DNA of 64,000 nt from Paracoccaceae bacterium. Lineage in GTDB: Bacteria > Pseudomonadota > Alphaproteobacteria > Rhodobacterales > Rhodobacteraceae. The stretch is taken from assembly GCA_018607905.1 (NCBI GenBank), contig JABBAP010000042.1, positions 68,480 to 132,479 of the forward strand, written 5' to 3'. A program made the position numbers and the translations under genes. The notes beneath the pieces were generated by a model. It did no database searches. It saw only the letters and a list, made by a program, of their open reading frames with translations, and was not told the origin of the DNA. This document shows, piece after piece, positions 50,915-62,114 of the stretch (position 1 is the stretch's first letter; each line of letters opens with the position of its first letter).

Positions 50915-50947
50915 TTTTTAGTGACGAATTACCATTCATGCATAAAT

Positions 50948-50978
50948 TGTGATCACATAAAAAATACGTGTGATCACA
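50948..50978. promoter_or_regulatory. pair of perfect TGTGATCACA palindromes, 21 bp apart, upstream of sucC
   Basis: TGTGATCACA at 50948-50957 and 50969-50978; degenerate TGTGATATCA at 50994-51003. Confidence 0.75.
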
Positions 50979-51086
50979 AAACACACAAAATCATGTGATA
51001 TCAACAATTATTGGCGTTTTCCTCTTTGAACGCTCTCTTTTCTATGGCACCAAATAGGAAATTCTTTGCCTTAAGGGACAGTCCAC

Positions 51087-52280
51087 ATGAACATTCATGA
51101 ATACCAAGCCAAACAACTCCTTAAAGAATATGGCGCGCCAGTCTCTGATGGTCGCGCTGTTTTACGCGCAGAAGATGCCAAAACAGCGGCGGGTGAATTG
51201 GATGGCCCGCTTTGGGTTGTAAAAGCGCAAATTCATGCGGGGGGCCGTGGCAAAGGCACCTTCACAGAGGCCGCCGCTGGTGATCAAGGCGGTGTGCGCC
51301 TGACGAAATCGGTAACTGAAGCCGCCGAGGAAGCGCAAAAAATGTTGGGCCGCACCTTGGTCACGCATCAAACTGGCCCCGCTGGCAAGCAAGTAAACCG
51401 TGTCTACATCGAAGACGGCGCAGGCATTGAAAGCGAACTTTACCTCGCTTTGCTGGTTGATCGGAACTCCTCTCGCGTATCTTTTGTTGCCTCCACTGAG
51501 GGCGGTATGGATATCGAAGAAGTCGCCGCAAACACTCCTGAGAAAATCGTAACTTTCACCGTAGACCCTGCATCTGGCCTATCTGCATTCCACGGTCGCC
51601 GAGTTGCATTCGCACTCGGCCTTGAGGGCAAACTCGTCAAACAGTGCGTCACGCTGATAGGGCAACTGTACAAAATGTTCATTGAGCGGGACATGGAAAT
51701 GCTCGAAATCAACCCACTGATCGTAACAGATGGTGGCGATCTAAAATGTCTTGATGCGAAAATGGGCTTCGATAGCAACGCATTATATCGCCAAAAAGCG
51801 ATCCTCGATCTGCGCGACGAAACTGAAGAAGACCCAAAAGAGCTGGCGGCTTCAAAATTCGATCTCAACTACATCGCGCTTGATGGTGAAATTGGTTGCA
51901 TGGTGAACGGTGCCGGCCTTGCGATGGCCACAATGGACATCATCAAACTTTATGGCTCCGAACCTGCCAACTTCCTTGATGTGGGTGGCGGTGCGACAAC
52001 AGAAAAAGTGACCGAGGCCTTCAAGATCATCACCTCTGATCCGCAAGTCAAAGGCATTCTCGTGAACATCTTTGGTGGCATCATGCGCTGCGACGTGATC
52101 GCAGAAGGTGTGGTTGCAGCGGTGAAAGAAGTCGGCCTACAAGTGCCACTTGTTGTCCGCCTAGAAGGCACAAACGTTGCCGAAGGCAAAAAGATCATCA
52201 ACGAAAGTGGCCTTGACGTAATCGCCGCCGACGATCTGGGCGACGCAGCAGAGAAAATCGTGAAAGCGGTTAAGGGCTGA
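51087..52280 (+). CDS. sucC: succinate-CoA ligase (ADP-forming) subunit beta
   Basis: [43 protein letters not shown]. Confidence 0.98.
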   Translation: MNIHEYQAKQLLKEYGAPVSDGRAVLRAEDAKTAAGELDGPLWVVKAQIHAGGRGKGTFTEAAAGDQGGVRLTKSVTEAAEEAQKMLGRTLVTHQTGPAGKQVNRVYIEDGAGIESELYLALLVDRNSSRVSFVASTEGGMDIEEVAANTPEKIVTFTVDPASGLSAFHGRRVAFALGLEGKLVKQCVTLIGQLYKMFIERDMEMLEINPLIVTDGGDLKCLDAKMGFDSNALYRQKAILDLRDETEEDPKELAASKFDLNYIALDGEIGCMVNGAGLAMATMDIIKLYGSEPANFLDVGGGATTEKVTEAFKIITSDPQVKGILVNIFGGIMRCDVIAEGVVAAVKEVGLQVPLVVRLEGTNVAEGKKIINESGLDVIAADDLGDAAEKIVKAVKG

Positions 52281-52282
52281 AC

Positions 52283-52714
52283 ATGCGCCGCCTCCTTTGT
52301 TCTTTCGTTGTGATCGTCATTGGGAGTTTGCCTATCAATGCAGGCGATCTCCCCGGTGCTTTGGCACTTCGGTTGCAACAAGGCGTTCAGGCCTGCGTAG
52401 CGTATTATAAAGACAACGCCGCTTTAACTTCGTTGCAACAGTTTGGGTTCTCTCCCAAAGGTACAGGTGCTGAAATTACGCTTGCGCCGCCTGTTGTGCC
52501 CAACAAGATAAAAGTGCGCGTTTACACCGAAGGGCCGCAAGACATTGAATGCGAGATTCATGCCAATTACACCCGAAATGACACCCAGAAACACGCCTTT
52601 AACCTAACTTTGGCGGTGCTGCAAAAAATGGCTTTTCTCGACTGCGCGAACACCACTATTCAAGCAAGGCAAAAACGATTTACCAAGACGGTACCACAAG
52701 TATGTTCCATTTGA
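52283..52714 (+). CDS. hypothetical secreted protein
   Basis: N-terminal signal-like segment; tightly follows sucC. Confidence 0.6.
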   Translation: MRRLLCSFVVIVIGSLPINAGDLPGALALRLQQGVQACVAYYKDNAALTSLQQFGFSPKGTGAEITLAPPVVPNKIKVRVYTEGPQDIECEIHANYTRNDTQKHAFNLTLAVLQKMAFLDCANTTIQARQKRFTKTVPQVCSI

Positions 52715-52763
52715 TCCGTGTCAAACAGGGCAAGGTGATGATTAAATTCAAAAGGCGGAACCT

Positions 52764-53309
52764 ATGATGTTTGGTTCAGCTTCTATTCACGAAACACGTT
52801 TTGCACCTGCGTCTTTGGTGTGTGCTGCGCTTAGCGCGATTTGCTTATCGCCGTCCACTGCCGCTGCGCGCGAACCTGCAATCACTGCTTTCACTGCCGC
52901 GTGTTTTAACAAAGGCTACACGCAACAACGCATCACCCAAGCAATGGAACACGCCATTGGTGGGCCGCTCTCGTTTGACCTTACGTTCTGGGATAAAGCG
53001 CTCGCGCCTGCACCCAACACCTCTGATTTTCATGAACGCCGCTGCGAAGTGGCCTTTGCGGGCGATCATACGCAAACCGCGATTGACGCATTGCGCGAAA
53101 AGATGGCAACGCCACCGGTTTTCGGACATAAAATTCCGCTTCCTGTGACCCATGCCGCAAATTCAGGCACTGCGCTGATCGAAGGGCGCGAATTGCTGCG
53201 CGGTCGAACGGCCGTGATCCAAATTGGCACGCGGCCGACCCAAACTGGCATCGAAACCTACATCATCGTAGATCGCCTGCCCGCAAATTGGCAGGATCAA
53301 TTGCAATGA
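52764..53309 (+). CDS. hypothetical secreted protein
   Basis: Signal-like LVCAALSAICLSPSTAAAREP; overlaps the downstream methyltransferase start. Confidence 0.6.
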   Translation: MMFGSASIHETRFAPASLVCAALSAICLSPSTAAAREPAITAFTAACFNKGYTQQRITQAMEHAIGGPLSFDLTFWDKALAPAPNTSDFHERRCEVAFAGDHTQTAIDALREKMATPPVFGHKIPLPVTHAANSGTALIEGRELLRGRTAVIQIGTRPTQTGIETYIIVDRLPANWQDQLQ

Positions 53310-54109
53310 ACGCGCTTACTCCGTTCCGCCCCTGCCCTGCCTGTGACACGCCCGACGTGACAAACATGGCGCAATTTGCCCATGACACTTGGAAAATCGG
53401 GAAATGCAAACTTTGCGATTTTGTTTTCTTGCGAAACCCAACTGAATACGAAGCCTTGGAAGAGGATTTCGCTTGGGAAGAAACATTTTGGGCCGAAGAC
53501 GCTGAACGTAAAAAGAAGCGCGGCATACTGAAACGCGCTGCCTACCATGCCCGTATGCTCGGTTATCGCCTAAAAGGGGATCCCCAAAACAAATACGTCA
53601 AGCTGCTCGGTGCGGGTAAGATCCTCGATATTGGCTGCGGAGAGGTCGTACGTTGGACGGCTCCGTTTGAACCCTACGGCATTGAAATATCCAAACATCT
53701 TCATGCACGTGCTGACGCCAAAATGAAAGCGCTCGGCGGTGAATGTTTCCAAGGCGCAGGCGCGGAGCGTATTTTCACCCTGCCTGAAAACCATTTCGAC
53801 AGCGTGATGATGCACAGCTATTTGGAACACGAAGTCCAGTATCGCGAATTGCTTGCGGGGTGTTTTCGCTGCCTCAAACCCGGTGGCAGAGCGTTTATCC
53901 GTGTGCCAAATTTCAACTCGTTAAATCGCCGTTTGGTCGGGGCGAAATGGCCAGGCTTTCGCTATCCCGATCACGTCAATTACTTCACCCAACAGACCTT
54001 GCGCACCGCGGCGCAAGAAGCGGGTTTCGAATTTAAACTCACCAACAAAGCCAAAATCTGGCTCGACGACAACATTCAGGCATTGCTGACAAAGCCTGCC
54101 GTAACTTAA
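53306..54109 (+). CDS. class I SAM-dependent methyltransferase with N-terminal Cys4 zinc-ribbon-like segment
   Basis: CPACDTPD...[41 protein letters not shown]. Confidence 0.8.
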   Translation: MNALTPFRPCPACDTPDVTNMAQFAHDTWKIGKCKLCDFVFLRNPTEYEALEEDFAWEETFWAEDAERKKKRGILKRAAYHARMLGYRLKGDPQNKYVKLLGAGKILDIGCGEVVRWTAPFEPYGIEISKHLHARADAKMKALGGECFQGAGAERIFTLPENHFDSVMMHSYLEHEVQYRELLAGCFRCLKPGGRAFIRVPNFNSLNRRLVGAKWPGFRYPDHVNYFTQQTLRTAAQEAGFEFKLTNKAKIWLDDNIQALLTKPAVT

Positions 54110-54120
54110 GGACCAAAAAC

Positions 54121-55002
54121 ATGGCCGTACTGATAGATGAAAACACCAAAGTGATCTGCCAAGGCATCACCGGATCCCAAGGCACGTTCCACTCTGAGCA
54201 AGCCATTGAATACGGCACAAAAATGGTTGGCGGCGTTACTCCTGGCAAAGGTGGGCAATCTCACCTCGGCATGCCAGTGTTCAATTCAGTGCACGAAGCA
54301 AAACATGTAACTGACGCCAATGCTTCCGTGATCTACGTCCCCCCACCCTTCGCAGCAGATTCCATCCTTGAGGCCATCGACGCTGAAATGGAATTGATCG
54401 TTTGCATCACCGAAGGCATCCCCGTTCTTGATATGATGCGCGTGAAACGCGCGTTAGAAGGTTCCAAATCCCGCCTGATCGGCCCAAACTGCCCGGGCGT
54501 TATCACGCCAGATGCCTGTAAAATCGGCATTATGCCGGGCCATATCCACAAACGCGGCTCTGTTGGTATCGTTTCACGCTCTGGCACGCTCACTTACGAG
54601 GCTGTGGGCCAAACAACTGCGGCGGGCCTTGGCCAATCCACTGCTATCGGCATTGGCGGCGACCCGATCAAGGGCACCGAACACATTGATTGCCTAGAAA
54701 TGTTCCTTGCGGACCCAGAAACCCAATCCATCATCATGTTGGGTGAAATTGGTGGCTCCGCAGAAGAAGAAGCCGCGCAGTTCCTCGCAGATGAGGCAAA
54801 AAAAGGCCGCTCCAAACCAACAGCAGGTTTCATTGCTGGCCGCACTGCCCCTCCTGGCCGTCGAATGGGCCACGCTGGCGCAATTGTTGCAGGCGGCAAA
54901 GGCGGCGCAGAAGACAAGATCGAAGCCATGAAAGCAGCAGGTATTATTGTTGCAGATAGCCCTGCTGGTTTGGGCGAGGCAGTGTTGAAGGCGATAGGCT
55001 AA
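54121..55002 (+). CDS. sucD: succinate-CoA ligase subunit alpha
   Basis: [48 protein letters not shown]. Confidence 0.98.
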   Translation: MAVLIDENTKVICQGITGSQGTFHSEQAIEYGTKMVGGVTPGKGGQSHLGMPVFNSVHEAKHVTDANASVIYVPPPFAADSILEAIDAEMELIVCITEGIPVLDMMRVKRALEGSKSRLIGPNCPGVITPDACKIGIMPGHIHKRGSVGIVSRSGTLTYEAVGQTTAAGLGQSTAIGIGGDPIKGTEHIDCLEMFLADPETQSIIMLGEIGGSAEEEAAQFLADEAKKGRSKPTAGFIAGRTAPPGRRMGHAGAIVAGGKGGAEDKIEAMKAAGIIVADSPAGLGEAVLKAIG

Positions 55003-55742
55003 TGAGACAGGTTTTTATTTCTCTAATAAGCATTGTTTTGCTGGCAAGCACAGCTAGCGCAGACAGTTTTGGAAAATTGAAAGGCCAAACCTTTGGGTCT
55101 GGTAGCACTGCTGTCGTCGTTACGTTGCACGGTGATGTGTCTCGTGGTGGGCCAGCCGATTATCATTATGCTTTTGCGAAATCCATCGCTGCAAAAAATA
55201 AGGGCGTCACATCAATCGCTTTGCTGCGGCCTCGATATTCTGATCGTGCAGGCCAAAAAAGTGGCGGATCAAACAATGGACGGCGGGACCATTACACCAA
55301 ACGCAACAATGATCTTGTGGCCGCCGCCCTAAAAGACATCAAGGCGCGCTACAAAGCCCGTAAACTGATTGTTGTGGGTCATTCTGGTGGCGCTGCACAA
55401 ACTGGTGCAATCATTGGTCGATACCCAAATCTTATTGACGGTGCCGTGCTCGTATCATGCCCTTGTCACATCGCAAATTGGCGAAATGCCAAAGGTGGCA
55501 GCCCTTGGCCTAGCAGCCAATCGCCGCATCGGTATCTAAAAAAAGTCTCAAAATCCACCGCGATTGTTGTGATAAATGGATCGCAGGATTCCAATACACG
55601 CCCAGCCCAGGCCAAAGCATACGTAGCACTCGCTAAGAAGAGCGGTCTGAACCCGAGTTATGTTGAGATCGGTGGTGCGGGTCACGGATTTAACAAGATG
55701 TCGCGCAAAATTGCCTCCACCGTTGGAAAAATGACGCGATGA
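55002..55742 (+). CDS. secreted alpha/beta hydrolase
   Basis: Signal peptide; GHSGGAAQTGAIIGRYP nucleophile elbow. Confidence 0.78.
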   Translation: MRQVFISLISIVLLASTASADSFGKLKGQTFGSGSTAVVVTLHGDVSRGGPADYHYAFAKSIAAKNKGVTSIALLRPRYSDRAGQKSGGSNNGRRDHYTKRNNDLVAAALKDIKARYKARKLIVVGHSGGAAQTGAIIGRYPNLIDGAVLVSCPCHIANWRNAKGGSPWPSSQSPHRYLKKVSKSTAIVVINGSQDSNTRPAQAKAYVALAKKSGLNPSYVEIGGAGHGFNKMSRKIASTVGKMTR

Positions 55743-55823
55743 AGAACCGCCTTAGCCACGAACCTACATCACTATCGACCGAACGCATTTTTACCTCAGC
55801 TTCCTGACGAAGGAAAATTGACC

Positions 55824-58781
55824 ATGACCGAACATCCATCCAACGATCAATTTCACGCAGAATCCTTTCTGCAAGGCCACAACGCGGAGTACATTGAGCA
55901 ACTTTACGCGCGGTACGCACATGATCCAAACGCGGTGGATGCTGCTTGGCAGGATTTCTTTAAGGCGATGGGTGATCCCTCTGGGGAAGTAGTCGCGGAA
56001 GCCTCTGGTCCTTCGTGGGCACGTTCCGATTGGCCGCCTCAACCAGCCGATGATCTAACGGCCGCGCTCGATGGGCAATGGGGCGAAGACCCGGCCGCAA
56101 ATGCAGAAAAGAAAATCGCTGCCAAAGCAGAAGAAAAAGGCGTTCCAGTATCTGAGGGTCAAATCCGTCAAGCCGTGCTCGACAGTGTGCGTGCTTTGAT
56201 GTTGATCCGTGCATATCGCATCGTTGGCCACCTTAATGCTGACCTTGATCCGCTGAAAATGCATGCAAAAGACGACCTGCCAGAACTGCAACCAGCCAAC
56301 TATGGCTTTACCGAAGCGGATATGGATCGCCCAATCTTCCTCGACAATGTACTCGGCCTTGAAACCGCAACCATGCGCGAAATCCTCGCCATTGTGAAAC
56401 GCACCTATTGCGGCACGTTTGCCCTACAATACATGCACATTTCAGATGCGGAGCAGGCAAGTTGGCTGAAAGAACGGATCGAAGGTTTCGGCAAAGAAAT
56501 CCAGTTCACCAAAGAAGGCCGCAAAGCCATTTTGCAAAAGATGGTCGAGGCCGAAGGTTTTGAGAAATTCCTACACGTTAAATACGTTGGGACCAAACGG
56601 TTTGGCCTTGATGGTGGCGAAAGCCTGATCCCTGCGATGGAACAGATCATCAAACGGGGTGGCGCACTTGGCGTGCAAGATATCATTATCGGCATGCCCC
56701 ACCGTGGGCGTTTAAACGTATTATCCAACGTAATGCAAAAACCGTTCCGCGCAATCTTCAACGAGTTTCAAGGCGGCAGTTACAAACCAGAGAGCGTCGA
56801 TGGCTCTGGCGATGTAAAATACCACCTTGGCGCGTCATCAGACCGCGAGTTTGACGACAACAAGGTTCACCTTTCGCTCACCGCAAACCCCTCCCACCTA
56901 GAGGCTGTGAACCCTGTCGTTTTGGGGAAAGCCCGCGCCAAGCAAGGGCAGCTTGATGATGAAGACCGGATCAAGGTTCTGCCGATCCTGTTGCACGGCG
57001 ATGCGGCCTTTGCTGGCCAAGGTGTTGTGGCCGAATGTTTCGGCCTGTCTGGCCTAAAGGGTCACAAAACGGGCGGCACCATGCACATCGTGGTGAACAA
57101 CCAAATCGGTTTCACCACCGCGCCGCACCATTCGCGCTCCAGCCCTTATTGCACAGATATCGCCCTGATGGTCGAAGCACCGATTTTCCACGTGAATGGC
57201 GATGATCCAGAAGCAGTGGTTCACGCAGCCAAAGTTGCCATTGAATTCCGCCAAAAATTCCACAAAGACGTGGTTTTGGATATCATTTGTTACCGTCGCT
57301 TTGGTCACAACGAGGGTGACGAGCCGATGTTCACCAACCCGGAAATGTACACACAGATCAAGGGCCACAAAACCACGCTTGCGGTTTACACAGAACGTCT
57401 TGTGCGCGATGGCCTGATCCCAGAGGGCGAAATCGAAGACCAAAAAGCCGCCTTCCAAGCCTACCTGAATGAAGAATTCGAGAGCGGCAAGGATTACAAA
57501 CCCAACAAAGCCGATTGGCTCGATGGGCGTTGGTCGCACCTTGATAAACGCGGCGAAGAATACCAGCGCGGCGCAACCGCTGTGGACGAAGCAAACCTGC
57601 GCAAGGTCGGCAAAGCACTGACCACTCTGCCCAAAGGCTACAACGTGCACCGCACCGTGGCGCGTTTGCTCGAAACAAAACAAGAAATGTTCAACACGGG
57701 CAAAAATTTCGATTGGGCCACGGCCGAAGCGCTCGCATTTGGCACATTAATGACCGAAGGCTATCCTGTGCGCCTGTCTGGCCAAGACTGTACACGCGGC
57801 ACCTTTAGCCAACGCCACTCTGGCATCATCGACCAGAAAACCGAAGAACGATATCTCCCACTCAATTCTATTCCGGATACCCTCGCCGAATACGAAGTCA
57901 TCGACTCGATGCTCTCGGAATATGCGGTGCTGGGCTACGAATATGGCTACACGCTCGCTGAACCAAACGCCCTAACCCTGTGGGAAGCGCAATTCGGCGA
58001 TTTCGCCAATGGCGCACAGATCATGTTCGATCAGTTCATATCGTCTGGCGAAAGCAAATGGCTGCGGATGTCGGGCCTCGTTTGCTTATTGCCGCACGGC
58101 TATGAAGGCCAAGGGCCAGAACACTCCTCTGCGCGCCTAGAACGGTTCTTGCAAATGTGTGGCAACGACAACTGGATCGTCGCCAATTGCACCACGCCCG
58201 CGAATTATTTCCACATTTTGCGCCGCCAAATGCACCGCAGTTACCGTAAACCGCTCATCATGATGACGCCTAAATCTCTGCTACGGAACAAGATGGCCGT
58301 CAGCACTTTGGATGAAATGTCCGAAGGTTCCAGCTTCCACCGCGTGCTGTGGGATGATGCGCAATACGGCAACTCGGATACGAAACTTGCCAATGACGAC
58401 AAAATCAAACGGGTCGTCATTTGTTCTGGCAAAGTCTACTATGATCTGCTCGAAGAACGCGACAAACGGGGTATTACCGATATCTATTTGTTGCGCCTTG
58501 AACAGTTCTATCCATTCCCGGCCCAATCCATGGTCAAAGAATTGTCCCGCTTCTCGGGCGCTGAATTTATCTGGTGTCAGGAAGAGCCAAAAAACCAAGG
58601 TGCGTGGACATTTGTGGAACCCAACATTGAGTGGATTCTCACACGGATCGAACACAAAAACACACGGCCGATTTACGTGGGCCGCAACACATCCGCTTCG
58701 CCAGCCACTGGCCTAGCTAGCCAGCACAAAGCAGAACAAGCCGCGCTCGTGAATGACGCGCTGACATTGGAAGGTAAATAA
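55824..58781 (+). CDS. sucA: 2-oxoglutarate dehydrogenase E1
   Basis: [43 protein letters not shown]; thiamine-PP motifs. Confidence 0.98.
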   Translation: MTEHPSNDQFHAESFLQGHNAEYIEQLYARYAHDPNAVDAAWQDFFKAMGDPSGEVVAEASGPSWARSDWPPQPADDLTAALDGQWGEDPAANAEKKIAAKAEEKGVPVSEGQIRQAVLDSVRALMLIRAYRIVGHLNADLDPLKMHAKDDLPELQPANYGFTEADMDRPIFLDNVLGLETATMREILAIVKRTYCGTFALQYMHISDAEQASWLKERIEGFGKEIQFTKEGRKAILQKMVEAEGFEKFLHVKYVGTKRFGLDGGESLIPAMEQIIKRGGALGVQDIIIGMPHRGRLNVLSNVMQKPFRAIFNEFQGGSYKPESVDGSGDVKYHLGASSDREFDDNKVHLSLTANPSHLEAVNPVVLGKARAKQGQLDDEDRIKVLPILLHGDAAFAGQGVVAECFGLSGLKGHKTGGTMHIVVNNQIGFTTAPHHSRSSPYCTDIALMVEAPIFHVNGDDPEAVVHAAKVAIEFRQKFHKDVVLDIICYRRFGHNEGDEPMFTNPEMYTQIKGHKTTLAVYTERLVRDGLIPEGEIEDQKAAFQAYLNEEFESGKDYKPNKADWLDGRWSHLDKRGEEYQRGATAVDEANLRKVGKALTTLPKGYNVHRTVARLLETKQEMFNTGKNFDWATAEALAFGTLMTEGYPVRLSGQDCTRGTFSQRHSGIIDQKTEERYLPLNSIPDTLAEYEVIDSMLSEYAVLGYEYGYTLAEPNALTLWEAQFGDFANGAQIMFDQFISSGESKWLRMSGLVCLLPHGYEGQGPEHSSARLERFLQMCGNDNWIVANCTTPANYFHILRRQMHRSYRKPLIMMTPKSLLRNKMAVSTLDEMSEGSSFHRVLWDDAQYGNSDTKLANDDKIKRVVICSGKVYYDLLEERDKRGITDIYLLRLEQFYPFPAQSMVKELSRFSGAEFIWCQEEPKNQGAWTFVEPNIEWILTRIEHKNTRPIYVGRNTSASPATGLASQHKAEQAALVNDALTLEGK

Positions 58782-58783
58782 TC

Positions 58784-60289
58784 ATGACCGACGTAAGAGT
58801 ACCAACCCTAGGCGAAAGCGTAACCGAAGCCACCATCGCAACTTGGTTCAAAAAACCGGGCGACAGCGTGGCCGTGGATGAAATGCTGTGCGAACTCGAA
58901 ACCGACAAAGTCACAGTTGAGGTTCCTTCCCCTGTGGCTGGAACCCTTGGCGAAATTGTCGCGGCCGAGGGAACAACAGTGGGCGTTGATGCACTGCTCG
59001 CCGTGATTTCTGAGGGCGGCGCAGCAACGGCTGCCCCCGCCAAAGCCGAGCCAGAAGCAGAATCCGCGCCGAGCGCAACAGGTGGCGCAGATATTGACGT
59101 GATGGTTCCCGCCTTGGGTGAAAGCGTAACTGAGGCAACCGTAGCGACCTGGTTCAAAGCAGAGGGCGACACCGTTGCCGTAGATGAAATGTTGTGCGAA
59201 CTCGAAACCGACAAAGTAAGCGTCGAAGTTCCCGCACCTGCCGCTGGTGTTCTGTCAAAAATCCTCGCAGCAGGCGGCGTTACCGTAGAAGCAGGCGGCA
59301 AATTGGCCGTTATCGCATCTGGGGCAGCAGGCGCGAAATCTGCACCAGCCGCTGCGCCCGTGGCTGCAACAGCGTCACCAGAAATCACCAAAGATGGCAT
59401 GAAAAATGCCCCATCTGCAGAAAAAATGATGGCTGAAAAAGGCCTAACTGCGGATCAAGTCACGGGCACAGGTCGCGATGGCCGCATCATGAAAGAGGAC
59501 GTAATGAACGCCTCATCTGCACCTGCCCCAGCAGCAGCCCCTGCGCCACGTGCGTCTGCACCCGCCGCCCCTGTTGCTGCGCATCAAGCCGAGCGCGAAG
59601 AACGCGTAAAGATGACACGCCTGCGCCAAACCATTGCGCGTCGTCTAAAAGACAGCCAAAATACTGCCGCGATGCTAACCACTTACAACGAAGTGGACAT
59701 GACCGAGGTCATGGCATTGCGCAATGAATACAAAGACTTGTTCTTAAAAAAGCACGGCGTGAAACTCGGCTTTATGTCCTTCTTCACCAAGGCCTGCAAC
59801 CACGCGCTGCGCGAAGTGCCCGAGGTGAATGCTGAAATCGACGGTACAGACATCGTGTACAAAAACTACGTCAACATGGGCATCGCTGCTGGCACACCAA
59901 CAGGCCTTGTGGTGCCTGTAGTCAAAGACGCTGATGCGATGTCTTTCGCTGAAATCGAGAAAGAAATCAGCCGTTTGGGTGGCCTCGCACGCGACGGCAA
60001 ACTCTCGATGGCCGATATGCAAGGCGGCTCCTTCACCATCTCCAACGGCGGCGTCTACGGCTCGCTGATGTCCTCGCCGATCCTGAACCCACCGCAATCA
60101 GGCATCTTAGGGATGCACAAAATCCAAGACCGCCCGATGGCCATCAACGGCGAAGTTGTGATCCGTCCGATGATGTACCTCGCCCTGTCCTACGATCACC
60201 GCGTCGTAGACGGTAAGGGCGCCGTGACGTTCTTGGTTCGGGTTAAGGAAGCGCTAGAGGATCCGAGACGGTTGTTGATGGATTTGTAA
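58784..60289 (+). CDS. odhB: dihydrolipoyl succinyltransferase (OGDH E2) with two lipoyl domains
   Basis: Two ETDKV lipoyl sites; E3-binding domain; catalytic [18 protein letters not shown]. Confidence 0.97.
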   Translation: MTDVRVPTLGESVTEATIATWFKKPGDSVAVDEMLCELETDKVTVEVPSPVAGTLGEIVAAEGTTVGVDALLAVISEGGAATAAPAKAEPEAESAPSATGGADIDVMVPALGESVTEATVATWFKAEGDTVAVDEMLCELETDKVSVEVPAPAAGVLSKILAAGGVTVEAGGKLAVIASGAAGAKSAPAAAPVAATASPEITKDGMKNAPSAEKMMAEKGLTADQVTGTGRDGRIMKEDVMNASSAPAPAAAPAPRASAPAAPVAAHQAEREERVKMTRLRQTIARRLKDSQNTAAMLTTYNEVDMTEVMALRNEYKDLFLKKHGVKLGFMSFFTKACNHALREVPEVNAEIDGTDIVYKNYVNMGIAAGTPTGLVVPVVKDADAMSFAEIEKEISRLGGLARDGKLSMADMQGGSFTISNGGVYGSLMSSPILNPPQSGILGMHKIQDRPMAINGEVVIRPMMYLALSYDHRVVDGKGAVTFLVRVKEALEDPRRLLMDL

Positions 60290-60291
60290 AA

Positions 60292-60684
60292 ATGGAGAAT
60301 TTGGAAATTAGTGCGAAGGTAATTTCTGCGATTTTGGCAAAATTACTTGAGAACGGTTTGCAAAGCTCTTTCATTGGCGACACTGATTTAGGCCTTGAAG
60401 AAGGAGAACGGCGATTTGCAGGACCGTGTTTCCTTTGGTTAGAAGATGAAGGGTTAGTACGGTGTATCAATTCTTCTAATACAAGTGAATCAAGCGCATG
60501 GGTTGATCCCGTTCTTACAAGTCGAGGATTTGCATTGCTGGGAACTCAATTGGACTACAACGGTGCAAACATTACTATTGCCGAAGCAGTAGAACAGAAG
60601 AAAACTATATCTGGAGACTATTCGAAATTTGGGGATTTTTTTGGTGGAGCGTTGGGCGGATTCATTAAATCTGTAGCAAACTAG
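60292..60684 (+). CDS. hypothetical protein, possible winged-helix N-terminus
   Basis: AT-rich ORF immediately after odhB; C-terminal GDFFGGALGGFIKSVAN. Confidence 0.6.
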   Translation: MENLEISAKVISAILAKLLENGLQSSFIGDTDLGLEEGERRFAGPCFLWLEDEGLVRCINSSNTSESSAWVDPVLTSRGFALLGTQLDYNGANITIAEAVEQKKTISGDYSKFGDFFGGALGGFIKSVAN

Positions 60685-60773
60685 TAGGAGTGCATTGGCG
60701 TTTTGTATAAAGACCAAACTTAGTCATATGATATGGGATTTGAAATGCGCCAAATATTAAGTGAGTTAACCTA

Positions 60774-60986
60774 ATGGCCTACCTCTCCCCCAAAATCCTC
60801 CACTGCCCCAATTGCGACTACACCACCAAAGTCGAAATCGTTGTCGGCGTCGGCCCGCATTCAAAAAAGGGTGATGTTCCCTACAAACGTCACCTCCGAT
60901 CCGATACGGGCGTTGACGGCCCAACCATAACCTGCCCCAATGACGGAACAGTCTTGTGGACAGATAAAGCAGGGAAGAAAGCATGA
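60774..60986 (+). CDS. small Zn-ribbon-like hypothetical protein
   Basis: CPNCDYTT...CPNDGTVLW. Confidence 0.65.
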   Translation: MAYLSPKILHCPNCDYTTKVEIVVGVGPHSKKGDVPYKRHLRSDTGVDGPTITCPNDGTVLWTDKAGKKA

Positions 60987-61393
60987 CCACCGAACTCACT
61001 GTCCTGGCCTATGCCGCCCTTTTGCAGGTCGTGCAATTTGCTCTGATGTCTGTCGCTGTGAACTTGGATGTCGGTGTGGCAAAAACCGCCTCTGCCCGCG
61101 ATGCATCTCGTTTAGGGAAACCGCTGGCAGACCTGCTGAACGACACATCTGGTCGTTTGTTTCGCGCCTTTAACAATCACTTCGAGGGCCTGATCCTGTT
61201 CACGATTGCCGTCGTGATCATCACCCTCGGCGAACAATCAACCAACGTCACAACGACCTGTGCTTGGGTCTATCTTTTCGCGCGCATCGCTTATGTCCCT
61301 GCCTATTACTTTGGCTGGGCACCGTGGCGTTCGCTCATCTGGTTTGCAGGCTTTGGCGCAACCGTCGTCATGTTACTGGCAGCATTGATATGA
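60983..61393 (+). CDS. MAPEG-family membrane protein
   Basis: RLFRAFNNHFEGLILFTIAVVIITLG; multiple TM. Confidence 0.82.
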   Translation: MTTELTVLAYAALLQVVQFALMSVAVNLDVGVAKTASARDASRLGKPLADLLNDTSGRLFRAFNNHFEGLILFTIAVVIITLGEQSTNVTTTCAWVYLFARIAYVPAYYFGWAPWRSLIWFAGFGATVVMLLAALI

Positions 61394-62040
61394 TCCGCAT
61401 TGACCACTTCGCCCTTGCCGCAACAACGCTTGATGTTGGTGTCGACTATGTGCGCAACATCACGGGTCTAACCGTCCCATTTGGCGGCGTGCATCAAGGC
61501 GTCGGCACACATAACTGCCTCATGGCGACGGGCGATGACAGCTATTTAGAGATTATCGCGAACGACCCCAACCAGCCTGATCCCGTAACGCCGCGTGCGT
61601 TTGACCTCGACAACCCTGACGTGGTCGCAAAAACTGTTGCTGGCCCACACATCCAAAACGTTATCCTGCGCACGGATGATGCGCAGCGGGATGTAAAATT
61701 GGCCCGTGAAGCAGGCGTTGACCTTGGTGAGCTGATCAATTCCGCCCGTGGAGATGTGCATTGGATTTTGGTGCTGCGCGAAGATCGCACGTTGGCCCTT
61801 GATGGCACCGCTCCGCCGCTCATCGAATGGCCCGAAGGCCCGCATATTTCCAGCCAAATGGCGGATGAAGGCCTGATCCTAACCAAATTGACCATCAAAG
61901 CCCCCCAAGCAGACGCGCTCAAGGCTCTATTCAAAGCAATCGACGTTCAAGATTCGCGCCTGCATGTGGAACATGGCGACCAAAAACACATCACCGCCAC
62001 CTACCGAACGCCTGATGGGCGCACAGTCACACTGGGTTAA
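61390..62040 (+). CDS. VOC/glyoxalase-like domain protein
   Basis: IRIDHFALAATTLDVGVDYVRNITGLTVPFGGVHQGVGTHNCLMATGDDSYLEII. Confidence 0.85.
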   Translation: MIRIDHFALAATTLDVGVDYVRNITGLTVPFGGVHQGVGTHNCLMATGDDSYLEIIANDPNQPDPVTPRAFDLDNPDVVAKTVAGPHIQNVILRTDDAQRDVKLAREAGVDLGELINSARGDVHWILVLREDRTLALDGTAPPLIEWPEGPHISSQMADEGLILTKLTIKAPQADALKALFKAIDVQDSRLHVEHGDQKHITATYRTPDGRTVTLG

Positions 62041-62114
62041 TGTTAGCAATTAATCTGGCACTCCCGCCTAATGCACAGTAAAAAGTAACAAAGATTTCCT
62101 CGAAAGGACACGAC

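Noticed and set aside
50948-50978. CRP-type site upstream of sucC
   Set aside because: TGTGA and TCACA are directly abutted rather than separated by 6 bp, so it is not a canonical CRP site.
57054-57683. Minus-strand 209-aa ORF opposite sucA
   Set aside because: Antisense shadow within a strongly conserved gene.
58717-59400. Minus-strand 227-aa Ala/Ser/Thr-rich ORF opposite odhB
   Set aside because: Repetitive shadow of the duplicated lipoyl domains, not a real antigen-like protein.
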